In this document: positions 27,036-35,492 of the stretch, in pieces
Position numbering within the stretch: the first letter of the stretch is position 1
How the letters are laid out: each line of letters starts with the position of its first letter
The notes under the pieces: model-generated
Database searches by the model: none
What the model saw: only the letters and a program-made list of their open reading frames with translations
What the model was told of the DNA's origin: nothing
Translations under genes and position numbers: made by a program
Source of the DNA: Streptomyces aquilus
Lineage (GTDB): Bacteria; Actinomycetota; Actinomycetes; Streptomycetales; Streptomycetaceae
Length of the DNA stretch: 64,000 bases
Assembly (NCBI RefSeq): GCF_003955715.1
Contig: NZ_CP034463.1
Coordinates: 4,216,001 to 4,280,000 of the forward strand
Direction of reading: 5' to 3'

Positions 27036-27168
27036 TTGCGGAATGCGGGTTACGTGGTGCGGCTTGCGTCCTGCGGGTCGCGTGGTGCGGCTTGCTTCCT
27101 GCGGGTCGCGTCGTGCGGCTTACGTCGTCCGGGTCACGAGGTGCGGCTTGCGCCGCTGCGGGTCACTT
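27036..27168. repeat. 28-bp tandem repeat, four copies plus a partial one
   Basis: Units run 27057-27084, 27085-27112, 27113-27140 and 27141-27168, each starting GTGCGGCTT, with a partial copy from 27036. Copies differ at several positions. The last overlaps the stop codon of the peptidoglycan-binding gene. Confidence 0.85.
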
Positions 27169-28470
27169 GAAGAGCCGCCGCCAGGTCTCCGGGCCCGGAT
27201 AGCCGTCCGCCGCGCCGCCCCGCCAGCCCTGGGCGCGCTGGAAGGCCTCCACGGCCCGTCGGTCCGCCTCGCCCCAGCGGGGGCCGGGACCCGTCGTGTA
27301 GTACTTGCCGAACCCCTTCTTCACCAGCTGCCTGCCGAGCAGGGTGACGTCCTTGTTGTTCGCGCCGGGCCGGAAGGCCGCCCGCCCCGGATAGCCGGGC
27401 ACCCCGTGCGAGGAGGGTGCCGGCGGCCCCGCCGCGCCCGTACGGATGTCGTTGCCCTTGCCCGTCACCAGCAGCGCCCAGGTCTGCGCCCCCGGCAGCC
27501 CGTCGGCGTCCCGGCCGGTCCAGCCCTGCGCCTGCTGGAAGGCCTGGGTGGCCCGCCGGTCGGTGTCCGTCCAGCGGGGTCCCGGGCCGGAGGCGTAGAA
27601 GCGGGCGGCGCCGCGCTCGACGAGCATGCGGCCCAGCTGGGTGACGTACTTGTTGTTGGCGCCGGGACCGAAGTACGCGGCGCCGGGGAACGGCACGTCG
27701 AGCGGCTCGGCCGGCTTGTCGCCGCCGGCCGCGCCGGCCACCAGGCCCTTGTAGCGGTAGGCGGTGTAGCGGGCCGAGTTGCTCCAGTACGCGTACGGGG
27801 TGGCCTGCTTGCGGGCGCGCGGGCGGGTCTCCTCGTAGGCGATGTAGTAGGTGTGCGTGTAGTCGGTCCAGCCGCCGAAGAGGACGACGTGCGAGCCCTT
27901 CTCGGGGTCGGCCGGATTGTGGAACAGCAGGATGTCGCCGGGCTGGAGGTCGTCCTTGGCGATCCGGACGCCGTACTGGTCGAGGCTGCCGGTCCATTCG
28001 TTGCCGGGCAGGCTCCAGGCCATGGAGACGAAGCCGGAGCAGTCCTGCCGGTAACCGTCGGACCAGTACTCGGTCATGCTGTACGGCACCTGCGCGGCGA
28101 CCCAGGTCTTGGCCCGCTTGATGATCGCGGCGCGGGTGGTGGCGGGGGTCTGGATGCCGGCGGGTTTGCCGCCGGGGCCGTGCAGCGGGGCCTTGCCGCC
28201 CTGGGGGGTGTCGGGTTCGTCACCTGCGGGAACGGTGGGGCGGTCGGGGTGGCCGGGGGCGTGGGGGGCGGCGAAGGCGGGGGCGGCCTGGGTCACGGCG
28301 ACCGCCGCGGTGGCCGTCGCGGCGAGGACGACGGCTCGGTGGGCGGCCGGGTGGCGGCCGGTACGGGAATGCGGCAGTACGCGCCTCCAGTGAACGCATC
28401 CGGGGCAGTCGCAGTCGCTCGCGGGATCGAACTCCTCGAACGCCGGTTCGTCGAATCCCGGAGTCTCCAT
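27163..28470 (-). CDS. secreted NlpC/P60-like protein with two peptidoglycan-binding repeats
   Basis: A 435-residue protein. A short N-terminal segment with C-D-C-P-G-C precedes a hydrophobic export stretch (A-V-V-L-A-A-T-A-T-A-A-V-A-V-T). A papain-like domain follows, with Cys in R-Q-D-C-S-G-F-V-S-M-A near 148 and His in G-S-H-V-V-L-F-G-G near 195. Two homologous repeats start F-G-P-G-A-N-N-K and F-R-P-G-A-N-N-K and each ends in an A-F-Q-x-A-Q-G-W-x-G binding motif. It probably cleaves or binds cell-wall peptides. ATG 28470 follows GAGGGG. The C-x-C-P-G-C could bind metal. Confidence 0.85.
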   Translation of the reverse strand: METPGFDEPAFEEFDPASDCDCPGCVHWRRVLPHSRTGRHPAAHRAVVLAATATAAVAVTQAAPAFAAPHAPGHPDRPTVPAGDEPDTPQGGKAPLHGPGGKPAGIQTPATTRAAIIKRAKTWVAAQVPYSMTEYWSDGYRQDCSGFVSMAWSLPGNEWTGSLDQYGVRIAKDDLQPGDILLFHNPADPEKGSHVVLFGGWTDYTHTYYIAYEETRPRARKQATPYAYWSNSARYTAYRYKGLVAGAAGGDKPAEPLDVPFPGAAYFGPGANNKYVTQLGRMLVERGAARFYASGPGPRWTDTDRRATQAFQQAQGWTGRDADGLPGAQTWALLVTGKGNDIRTGAAGPPAPSSHGVPGYPGRAAFRPGANNKDVTLLGRQLVKKGFGKYYTTGPGPRWGEADRRAVEAFQRAQGWRGGAADGYPGPETWRRLFK

Positions 28471-28656
28471 GCGATTCCCCTCACACTCCAGATGGAAATG
28501 TCCGCGACTGTGCACATTCGTCAGTTTCTCAACTGTCTTCCGGACGCGCATGTTGACGGTCCGAATGATGTACGCGGCCGACTCCGCCCCAGGTGGGAGC
28601 CCTCGCGATGGTCAGGAGCACCCTCCGGCGTCCGGTAGAGTTCTCCGGGTCAGCAG

Positions 28657-28730
28657 GCGCCGCTAGCTCAGTTGGTTAGAGCAGCTGACTCTTAATCAGC
28701 GGGTCCGGGGTTCGAGTCCCTGGCGGCGCA
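28657..28730 (+). tRNA. tRNA-Lys (CTT), third identical copy
   Basis: The same 74 nt as at 8526 and 22721. It shares the flank GTCAGCAG with copy 1. A TAGAGT about 20 bases upstream is a likely -10 box. Confidence 0.97.
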
Positions 28731-28740
28731 CAGACGAGCA

Positions 28741-28770
28741 GGAAGCCCTCCGCGCGAGCGGGGGGCTTCC
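28741..28770 (+). terminator. terminator after tRNA-Lys 3
   Basis: GGAAGCCCTCCGC and GCGGGGGGCTTCC pair across GCGA, followed by CGCTTTTGC. Confidence 0.8.
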
Positions 28771-29061
28771 GCTTTTGCACCCTGCCGCCCGCTTGAACCG
28801 GACGGACTCATGGACCGTATGGATCGGAAACATTTCGCCCACCACTGTCCACAACGGCTCCACACCCTCCCCACAGGGGCCACAATGAACGCGTATGACC
28901 GGTAAACACCGCGTTTCGCATCTTGCGATCATGACTGGCACCGTAGAAACCTGGTCCTTCAAGATGCTGCGGATTCGCGGCAGTTGGGGGGTAGGGAGCC
29001 GGTTGCCGACGTTGACGGGGTGAGGGACCCCGTTTCATAAGGAGATGCCGAGGGGGGCATC

Positions 29062-29130
29062 ATGCAACCGGAAGGTCGCGGTTCCATGTCTATGGGTGTG
29101 GAGAATGTGGTGACTGCGGCCCACCACTGA
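29062..29130 (+). CDS. possible leader peptide of cslA, 22 residues
   Basis: ATG 29062 has AGGGGGG four bases upstream, an excellent ribosome site. It opens a 22-codon frame ending in TGA, whose second half lies in hairpin P2 of the structured leader. The third-position GC is lower than in neighbouring genes, so translation is uncertain. If translated, ribosomes would unfold P1 and P2 of the leader. Confidence 0.3.
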   Translation: MQPEGRGSMSMGVENVVTAAHH

Positions 29131-29176
29131 TACGCCTGTGAAGGTCGAGGGGGACTCGATCAGGCGTAAGGAACCG
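29079..29176 (+). ncRNA. structured 5' leader of cslA (possible cis-regulatory RNA)
   Basis: Three helices form a junction. P1 is CGGTTCC (29079-29085) with GGAACCG (29170-29176). P2 is GTGGTG (29107-29112) with CACCAC (29122-29127). P3 is TACGCCTG (29131-29138) with CAGGCGTA (29161-29168), extended inside by TCGAG/CTCGA. A separate hairpin GATGCC/GGCATC sits at 29044-29061. No known riboswitch consensus is recognised. The rest of the gene-free stretch 28771-29043 shows nothing I can name. Confidence 0.5.
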
Positions 29177-29214
29177 ACAAAGCACGCGATGGTTCGCGTG
29201 TGGGGGGATGACTC

Positions 29215-31218
29215 ATGACGTCGACGCCGACGGGCGCCCGGCCGGACTTCGACCCGTCTCAAACCACCCAGCTCAGGGTGGCCTCACAAACCCGGACGGG
29301 TACGTTTCGCCGGATCAAGAAGACGCTGCCGAAGTACGACTACGAGCACTACAGCCGACTCGCCGGCCCCCTCACCCAGCCGGATCCGAGCAAGCCGTAC
29401 AAGGTGCAGTACCGCTCGCTGATCTCCCAGGAGCCGCATCGCATACGAGTCGCCCTGATGCTGGCCGCCGCGCCGGTGCTCTCCCTCGTCCTGCTGTTCT
29501 GGCTGCTCCAGCCCGAGCACTGGACCGAACGCGACTACCCCGCCTTCGACTTCCTGCCGGCCCTCGACATCGTCATGCTCGTCTCGATCGGCCTGATCGA
29601 GTTCTTCCGCTGCATGAACGTGCTGTCGAACGCGCACGCCACCCTGGTCGCCCGCGACCCCATCCCGGTGGTACCCGAGACCGGCACCAGAGTCGCCTTC
29701 CTGACCTCCTTCGTGCCCGGCAAGGAGCCGCTGGAGATGGTGACGAAGACCCTGGAGGCGGCGGTCAAGCTGCGCCACCGGGGCCTTCTGCACGTCTGGC
29801 TCCTCGACGAGGGCGACGACCCCGAGGTCAAGGAGGTCTGCGCCCGGCTCGGCGTGCACCACTTCTCCCGCAAGGGCGTCGCGCAGTGGAACCAGGCCAA
29901 GGGCCCGCACCGCGCCAAGACCAAGCACGGCAACTACAACGCCTGGCTGGACGCGCACGGCGACGACTACGACTACTTCGCCTCCGTCGACACCGACCAC
30001 GTGCCGCTGCCCAACTACCTGGAGCGGATGCTCGGCTTCTTCCGCGACCCGGACATCGGCTTCGTCATCGGCCCGCAGGTCTACGGCAACTACGACAACT
30101 TCGTCACCAAGGCCGCCGAGTCCCAGCAGTTCCTCTTCCACGCCCTCATCCAGCGGGCCGGGAACTACTACGGCTCCCCGATGTTCGTCGGCACGTCAAA
30201 CGCCGTACGGATCTCGGCGCTCAAGCAGATCGGCGGCCTGTACGACTCGATCACCGAGGACATGGCGACCGGCTTCGAGATCCACCGCCACAAGAACCCG
30301 GCGACGGGCCGCAAGTGGCGCTCGGTCTACACGCCGGACGTGCTGGCCGTCGGTGAGGGCCCCAGCGCCTGGACGGACTTCTTCACCCAGCAGATGCGCT
30401 GGTCGCGAGGGACGTACGAGACGATCCTCAAGCAGTACTGGAAGGGCTGGTTCTCGCTGCCTCCGGGCAAGCTCTTCAACTACACGATGATGATCATCTT
30501 CTACCCGATGTCCGCCCTCAACTGGATCCTCGCGGCCATCAGTTGCGCGCTGTTCCTGGGCCTGGGCGCCTCGGGTGTGAACATCGACCCGACCGTGTGG
30601 CTGATGCTCTACGGCAACGCCTCCGCGCTCCAGATCGGCCTCTACGTCTGGAACCGCCGCCACAACGTCTCGCCGCACGAGCCCGAGGGCTCCGGCGGTG
30701 TGGCCGGCATGGTGATGTCCGCGCTCTCCGCCCCGCTGTACGCCAAGGCCCTGATCGACTCCGCGCTGCGCCGCAAGAGCAAGTTCGTCGTCACCCCCAA
30801 GGGCGAGTCGGCCAGCCCCGACCGCTGGTTCGCGACCTTCCGCTACCACTGGTACTTCATCGCGATCTTCGGCGGCTCGATCGGCGCCGGCTTCGTCTAC
30901 GGCCACTCGCACCCCGCGATGATCACCTGGGCCATCTTCGCCCTGCTGATCACCGCGACCCCGATCTTCGTCTGGCGGCTCACGCTGCGCCAGGAGAGGA
31001 AGCGGCCCGCCGCGCAGCCGCAGGACCCGGCGGCCGTGCCGGCGCAGGCGCAGTACCAGCCGCAGCCGCTGCCGACGGCTCCGCACACCCCGGCGCAGAA
31101 GCCGACCTGGGCGTCGTCGAACACCGGCAGCACCGGCAACACGAGCAACACCGACAACGGGGGCAACGATCAGACGATGCAGATCGCCCTCGGTGGACTT
31201 GGGGGACGTAAGGAATGA
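29215..31218 (+). CDS. cslA: cellulose-synthase-like beta-glucan synthase CslA
   Basis: A 667-residue processive GT2 membrane enzyme. Two helices (about 80-105 and 115-140) precede the catalytic domain with D259-T-D261, T347-E-D349 and Q392-x-x-R395-W396, the cellulose-synthase signature. Several C-terminal helices follow, then a Pro/Gln tail and a Ser/Thr/Asn/Gly-rich end. No PilZ domain is visible. In S. coelicolor and S. lividans CslA deposits a glucan at hyphal tips. ATG 29215 follows GGGGGATGACTC. The stop overlaps glxA (ATGA), showing coupled synthesis of the pair. Confidence 0.95.
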   Translation: MTSTPTGARPDFDPSQTTQLRVASQTRTGTFRRIKKTLPKYDYEHYSRLAGPLTQPDPSKPYKVQYRSLISQEPHRIRVALMLAAAPVLSLVLLFWLLQPEHWTERDYPAFDFLPALDIVMLVSIGLIEFFRCMNVLSNAHATLVARDPIPVVPETGTRVAFLTSFVPGKEPLEMVTKTLEAAVKLRHRGLLHVWLLDEGDDPEVKEVCARLGVHHFSRKGVAQWNQAKGPHRAKTKHGNYNAWLDAHGDDYDYFASVDTDHVPLPNYLERMLGFFRDPDIGFVIGPQVYGNYDNFVTKAAESQQFLFHALIQRAGNYYGSPMFVGTSNAVRISALKQIGGLYDSITEDMATGFEIHRHKNPATGRKWRSVYTPDVLAVGEGPSAWTDFFTQQMRWSRGTYETILKQYWKGWFSLPPGKLFNYTMMIIFYPMSALNWILAAISCALFLGLGASGVNIDPTVWLMLYGNASALQIGLYVWNRRHNVSPHEPEGSGGVAGMVMSALSAPLYAKALIDSALRRKSKFVVTPKGESASPDRWFATFRYHWYFIAIFGGSIGAGFVYGHSHPAMITWAIFALLITATPIFVWRLTLRQERKRPAAQPQDPAAVPAQAQYQPQPLPTAPHTPAQKPTWASSNTGSTGNTSNTDNGGNDQTMQIALGGLGGRKE

Positions 31219-33152
31219 ACGACCAGGCTGGACGCCGCCGTGCCCGTCGCCTCGCGATCGGCACGGTGGTGGTACTCGCACTGGCCGGGATGAACGGGCC
31301 GTGGCTGTACCGCTTCGGCACCGAGAAATACCACCAGTACCAGATCAACAAGCCGGAGTACAAAGCCGAGAACGGCAAGTGGCAAGTCGTCGAGTTCCCC
31401 GAGGAGTACCGGCAGAACACCATCCACGCGGCGCTGCTGCGCACCGGCAAGGTGCTGCTCGTCGCGGGCTCCGGCAACAACCAGGACAACTTCGACGCCA
31501 AGAAGTTCGACTCCCGGATCTGGGACCCGGTCAAGGGCACCATCAAGAAGGTGCCCACCCCCAGCGACCTGTTCTGCACCGGCCACACCCAGCTCGCCAA
31601 CGGCAATCTGCTGATCGCGGGCGGCACCAAGCGGTACGAGAAGCTGAAGGGTGACGTCACCAAGGCCGGCGGCCTGATGATCGTCCACAACGAGAACCCG
31701 GACAAGCCGATCACCCTGCCCGCCGGCACCAAGTTCACCGGCAAGGAGAACGGCAAGACGTTCGTGTCCAAGGACTCGATCATCGTGCCGCGCGCGAAGA
31801 AGAACTTCGACAAGGCGACCGGCAAGTTCCTCGGCAACACCCCCGGTATCTACCGGGTGTACGTGGAGGCGCAGAAGTCCGGCGAGAAGTACGCGACCGG
31901 CACCCAGGACAACTACCGCATCCAGGGGCTGACCGGCACCGACGCGCGCAACACCTACGGCATCGCCCAGAAGCTCGCCCTGGACAAGAAGGACTTCCAG
32001 GGCATCCGGGACTCCTACGAGTTCGACCCGGTCGCCGAGCGGTACATCAAGGTCGACCCGATGAACGAGGCCCGCTGGTACCCGACGCTCACCACCCTGA
32101 GCGACGGCAAGATCCTCAGCGTCTCCGGCCTCGACGACATCGGCCAGCTGGTGCCGGGCAAGAACGAGGTCTTCGACCCGAAGACCAGGAAGTGGACGTA
32201 CCTCGACAAGACCCGGCAGTTCCCGACGTACCCCGCGCTGTTCCTCATGCAGAACGGCAAGGTCTTCTACTCGGGGTCGAACGCGGGCTACGGACCGGAC
32301 AACGTCGGCCGTGACCCGGGCATCTGGGACGTCGACACCAACAAGTTCACCAAGCTGCCCGGGCTCAGCGACCCCAAGCTGATGGAGACCTCCGGCACGG
32401 TGCTGCTGCCGCCCGCGCAGGACGAGAAGTTCATGGTGGTCGGCGGCGGCGGGGTCGGCGAGTCGGCCAAGTCCAGCAACAAGACCCGGATCATCGACCT
32501 GAAGGCCGACAACCCGAAGTTCGTGGACGGCCCCACGCTGGAGAAGGGCACCCGCTACCCGAGCTCCTCGATCCTGCCCGACGACACCGTGCTGGTGTCG
32601 GGCGGCTCGGAGGACTACCGCGGGCGCGGCGACTCCAACATCCACCAGGCGCGGCTCTACCACCCGGACACCAACACCTTCGAGAAGGTGGCGGACCCGC
32701 TGGTGGGCCGGAACTACCACTCCGGGTCGCTGCTGCTGCCCGACGGCCGGGTGATGTTCTTCGGCTCGGACTCGCTCTACAGCGACAAGGCCAACACCAA
32801 GCCGGGCAAGTTCGAGCAGCGCATCGAGATCTACACGCCGCCGTACCTGTACCGGGACTCGCGGCCCTCCCTCTCGGGCGGCCCGCAGACCATCGAGCGC
32901 GGCGACTCGGGGACGTTCACCTCCCAGCACGCCTCGACGGTCAGGAAGGTCCGGCTGATCCGGCCGAGCGCCTCCACCCACGTCACCGACGTCGACCAGC
33001 GCTCCATCGCGCTGGACTACAAGGTGTCCGGGGACAAGATCACGGTGACGGTGCCGAAGAACAAGAACCTGGTGCAGTCGGGCTGGTACATGCTGTTCGT
33101 CGACGACGACCAGGGGACGCCCAGCAAGGCGCAGTGGGTCAAGGTTCCCTAG
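31215..33152 (+). CDS. glxA: GlxA, galactose-oxidase-like copper-radical oxidase
   Basis: A 645-residue protein with an N-terminal membrane anchor (A-I-G-T-V-V-V-L-A-L-A-G-M). A Kelch-type propeller follows with Cys121 (L-F-C-T-G-H-T), the thioether cysteine, and W288-Y289 in A-R-W-Y-P-T, corresponding to the radical and axial region. H-S-G-S near residue 510 (N-Y-H-S-G-S) adds a copper ligand, and the C-terminal domain is Ig-like. It oxidises an alcohol to an aldehyde on, or next to, the CslA product. Coupled by ATGA to cslA. The gene ends 14 bases before a perfect hairpin. Confidence 0.95.
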   Translation: MNDQAGRRRARRLAIGTVVVLALAGMNGPWLYRFGTEKYHQYQINKPEYKAENGKWQVVEFPEEYRQNTIHAALLRTGKVLLVAGSGNNQDNFDAKKFDSRIWDPVKGTIKKVPTPSDLFCTGHTQLANGNLLIAGGTKRYEKLKGDVTKAGGLMIVHNENPDKPITLPAGTKFTGKENGKTFVSKDSIIVPRAKKNFDKATGKFLGNTPGIYRVYVEAQKSGEKYATGTQDNYRIQGLTGTDARNTYGIAQKLALDKKDFQGIRDSYEFDPVAERYIKVDPMNEARWYPTLTTLSDGKILSVSGLDDIGQLVPGKNEVFDPKTRKWTYLDKTRQFPTYPALFLMQNGKVFYSGSNAGYGPDNVGRDPGIWDVDTNKFTKLPGLSDPKLMETSGTVLLPPAQDEKFMVVGGGGVGESAKSSNKTRIIDLKADNPKFVDGPTLEKGTRYPSSSILPDDTVLVSGGSEDYRGRGDSNIHQARLYHPDTNTFEKVADPLVGRNYHSGSLLLPDGRVMFFGSDSLYSDKANTKPGKFEQRIEIYTPPYLYRDSRPSLSGGPQTIERGDSGTFTSQHASTVRKVRLIRPSASTHVTDVDQRSIALDYKVSGDKITVTVPKNKNLVQSGWYMLFVDDDQGTPSKAQWVKVP

Positions 33153-33165
33153 CCCGCACAGAGTC

Positions 33166-33199
33166 GAGGGCGCCCACCGGTGATCCGGTGGGCGCCCTC
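33166..33199. terminator. bidirectional terminator between glxA and the GH6 gene
   Basis: Fifteen-base perfect arms (33166-33180 and 33185-33199) flank a TGAT loop. The position between convergent stops suits both genes. Confidence 0.85.
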
Positions 33200-33230
33200 G
33201 TCGTCGTAGGAGGACAGGAGGAACGGGGGG

Positions 33231-34250
33231 TTACTTGCTCGCCTTCGCCAGGCCCAGCGCGTACTCCGCCCACCACTCACCGGCCTTCGGGCCGCCCTTG
33301 CACTCGCCGTCCGACTCCCCCGGCCGCTTGACCCACACGTAGGCGTCGACGAGCGGGTCCGCCGTCTTCGTCGTCGGGGCCTCGCCGAGGGCGCGGCCGG
33401 GCGGGTTGCACCAGCGTTCGTCGGCCTTGCCCTCGGTGTACGGGCCGTTGCCGTTGCGGCTGGTGTCGACGACGAAGTGCTTGCCGCCGACCTTCTGCGA
33501 CAGCTGCTTGCCGTACGCGATGGAGTCCTGGGTCGAGTAGAAGTTGGAGACGTTGACCGAGAAGCCGTCGGCGCGCTCCACGCCCGCCCACTTCAGCGGC
33601 TCGAAGATCTGGTCCGGGTGGCCCCAGCCCGCGTTGCCCGCGTCCAGGTAGACCTTGGTGTTCTTCAGGGACTTGAGCTTGGCGATGGCCCCGCTCAGCA
33701 GGTCGTAGCGCTCCTCGTGGAACTCGCCCGGGGTGCAGCCGTCGACCAGGTGCAGGACCGCGTCCGGCTCCAGGATCACCGTCGCCGGGCGGTCGCCGAT
33801 GCCCGCGGCCACGCCGTCGATCCAGGAGCGGTACGCGTTGCCGTCGGCGGCGCCGCCTTGCGAGTACTGGCCGCAGTCGCGGTGCGGGATGTTGTAGAGG
33901 ACCAGCAGCGCCGTGCGGTCCGCCTTCTCGGCGGCCTCCGTGAAGCCGCGGGCCTCCTGCTCGGGGTTCTCCGGGCCGATCCACTCGCCGGTCGGCTGCT
34001 CGGCGATCTTGCGGATCTGTTCGGCGTCGGCCTTCTTGCCCGCCTTCGCGTACTCGGCGACCTGCTGGGCCGCGTTGCCGTCCGGGTTGACCCAGAACGG
34101 ATCGGTGCCCTTGGGCTGTTGAGTGATCCGGGCGCCGGAGCTGTCCTCCGGATCGTCCTTGTCCCCGGACGAGGAGCATCCCGCGATCAGCAGCGCCGCC
34201 CCCAGCGCCATCGCGGATGTCCTCGCCCCGGCCCCCCTCTTGCCGTACAT
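33231..34250 (-). CDS. GH6 endoglucanase lipoprotein of the csl locus
   Basis: A 339-residue GH6 enzyme: the lipobox is L-L-I-A-G-C near residue 23, then a charged linker. The catalytic domain has Y-N-I-P-H-R-D-C-G-Q-Y near 125, V-I-L-E-P-D-A near 165, Y-L-D-A-G-N-A-G-W-G-H near 205, F-V-V-D-T-S-R-N-G near 260 and W-C-N-P-P-G-R-A near 290. This set is typical of GH6 cellulases with Asp acid/base. It probably trims the CslA glucan, the role described for its csl-locus homologue. ATG 34250 follows GAGGGGGAG. Confidence 0.9.
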   Translation of the reverse strand: MYGKRGAGARTSAMALGAALLIAGCSSSGDKDDPEDSSGARITQQPKGTDPFWVNPDGNAAQQVAEYAKAGKKADAEQIRKIAEQPTGEWIGPENPEQEARGFTEAAEKADRTALLVLYNIPHRDCGQYSQGGAADGNAYRSWIDGVAAGIGDRPATVILEPDAVLHLVDGCTPGEFHEERYDLLSGAIAKLKSLKNTKVYLDAGNAGWGHPDQIFEPLKWAGVERADGFSVNVSNFYSTQDSIAYGKQLSQKVGGKHFVVDTSRNGNGPYTEGKADERWCNPPGRALGEAPTTKTADPLVDAYVWVKRPGESDGECKGGPKAGEWWAEYALGLAKASK

Positions 34251-34414
34251 CCAGCTCCCCCTCGGGTGCACTCGTCCAAGTCTCAATCCTGACATAGGTG
34301 GCGTGGGGCACACGAGATCGCCCGAGCCTTGTCGGGGAGCTGTTACAGCGCCCATGGTCGGGGTACGCGCGCGCTGACACGGGGGCGGGCCGGCAGGGAA
34401 GGAAGTGCGCGGTC

Positions 34415-35221
34415 ATGCACCACACCACCCGGGAACTCCGGCTGGCGGCGGCACTCGTGGAGGCGGCCGACACCCTCGCGGACGGCTTCGACGCCGAAGA
34501 CCATCTGCGACGCGTCTCCGACCACTGCGTGGAGCTGCTGGCCGCGCGGGCCGCCGGGATCATGCTGGTCGACACCGGGCGGCCGGTGTCGTTCGCGGCC
34601 AGCCGCCGCCGCGAGGAGGTGGCGCTGGACCTGTTGCAGGCACAGCACGCGGGCGGGCCCTGCCTGGACAGCTACGCGTCCGGCGAGCCGGTGCCGCCCG
34701 TCTCCATCCGGGTGGCCCACGCGGCCGCCCGCTGGCCCGAGTTCACCGAGCGGGCGCTGCGCCACGACATCGTCTCGACCTTCGCGGTCCCCTTACGCCG
34801 CCACGGGACGCTGCTCGGCGCGCTCAACGTGTTCGTGCCGACGCTGCCGGACCGGACCGGCTCGCCCGGCGCGGCAGTCGAGGGCGGGACGCCCGCCTCC
34901 GCGGCCGAGGTGCTGGTGGCCCAGGCCCTCGCCGACGCCGCCGCCGTCGGGCTGCGCAACCACCGGGAGTACACGCAGTACCGCACCCTGTCCGCGCAGT
35001 TGCAGGAGGCGCTCTCCAGCCGGGTGCGGATCGAGCAGGCCAAGGGCATGCTCGCGGAGCGGTGGGGGGTGCGCGCCGACGACGCGTTCGTGGCGCTGCG
35101 CCAGTTCGCGCGGCGGCACCGGCTGCCCCTGGACCGGGTGGCGAGCGCGGTCATCGAACGGGCCGTCGACGACGCGGCGTTGCGCGAGGCGGGCGGCCCG
35201 CCGTCCGGCGGACCTTCGTAG
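34415..35221 (+). CDS. GAF-ANTAR regulator with a TTA codon
   Basis: A 268-residue protein with an N-terminal GAF domain (about 20-180) and C-terminal ANTAR helices (about 210-265: I-E-Q-A-K-G-M-L-A-E-R-W-G-V). ANTAR domains bind RNA antiterminator hairpins, so it is a likely post-transcriptional regulator of genes elsewhere. Codon 127 (34793-34795) is TTA, so translation should depend on bldA. The ATG at 34415 has GGAAG about 9 bases upstream. Its RNA target is not seen nearby. Confidence 0.85.
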   Translation: MHHTTRELRLAAALVEAADTLADGFDAEDHLRRVSDHCVELLAARAAGIMLVDTGRPVSFAASRRREEVALDLLQAQHAGGPCLDSYASGEPVPPVSIRVAHAAARWPEFTERALRHDIVSTFAVPLRRHGTLLGALNVFVPTLPDRTGSPGAAVEGGTPASAAEVLVAQALADAAAVGLRNHREYTQYRTLSAQLQEALSSRVRIEQAKGMLAERWGVRADDAFVALRQFARRHRLPLDRVASAVIERAVDDAALREAGGPPSGGPS

Positions 35222-35492
35222 AACCCGGTACGACCTGCGCGGATGACAGAGCGCCGTCATCTTATGACTTGGCGTCAATCACCTCTAGGCCCGGACGCTC
35301 ATCCGTTCTAGAGTCTTCCCCACAAGGCCCCAGCCCCCGGCCTGTCGTCCACCCAACCATGGCTGATCAAGCCTCCCGCGTCGGACGCCGGGTTACTCCC
35401 GCAGCCCGTGCGCGCGCGGTTGAGGACCAGCCCGGTCGGCGGCTTCGGGGGGAGCGGGCCGTCGACCGGGCCGGGTCGGTCCTTGCGGCGCG

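Noticed and set aside
28696..28962. ORF ending R-Q-G-L-E-P-R-T-R antisense to tRNA-Lys 3
   Set aside because: This peptide is a known false-gene product of tRNA reverse strands.
29079..29176. c-di-GMP (GEMM) or c-di-AMP (ydaO) riboswitch
   Set aside because: Conserved loop sequences of both classes are absent, so it is reported only as an unknown structure.
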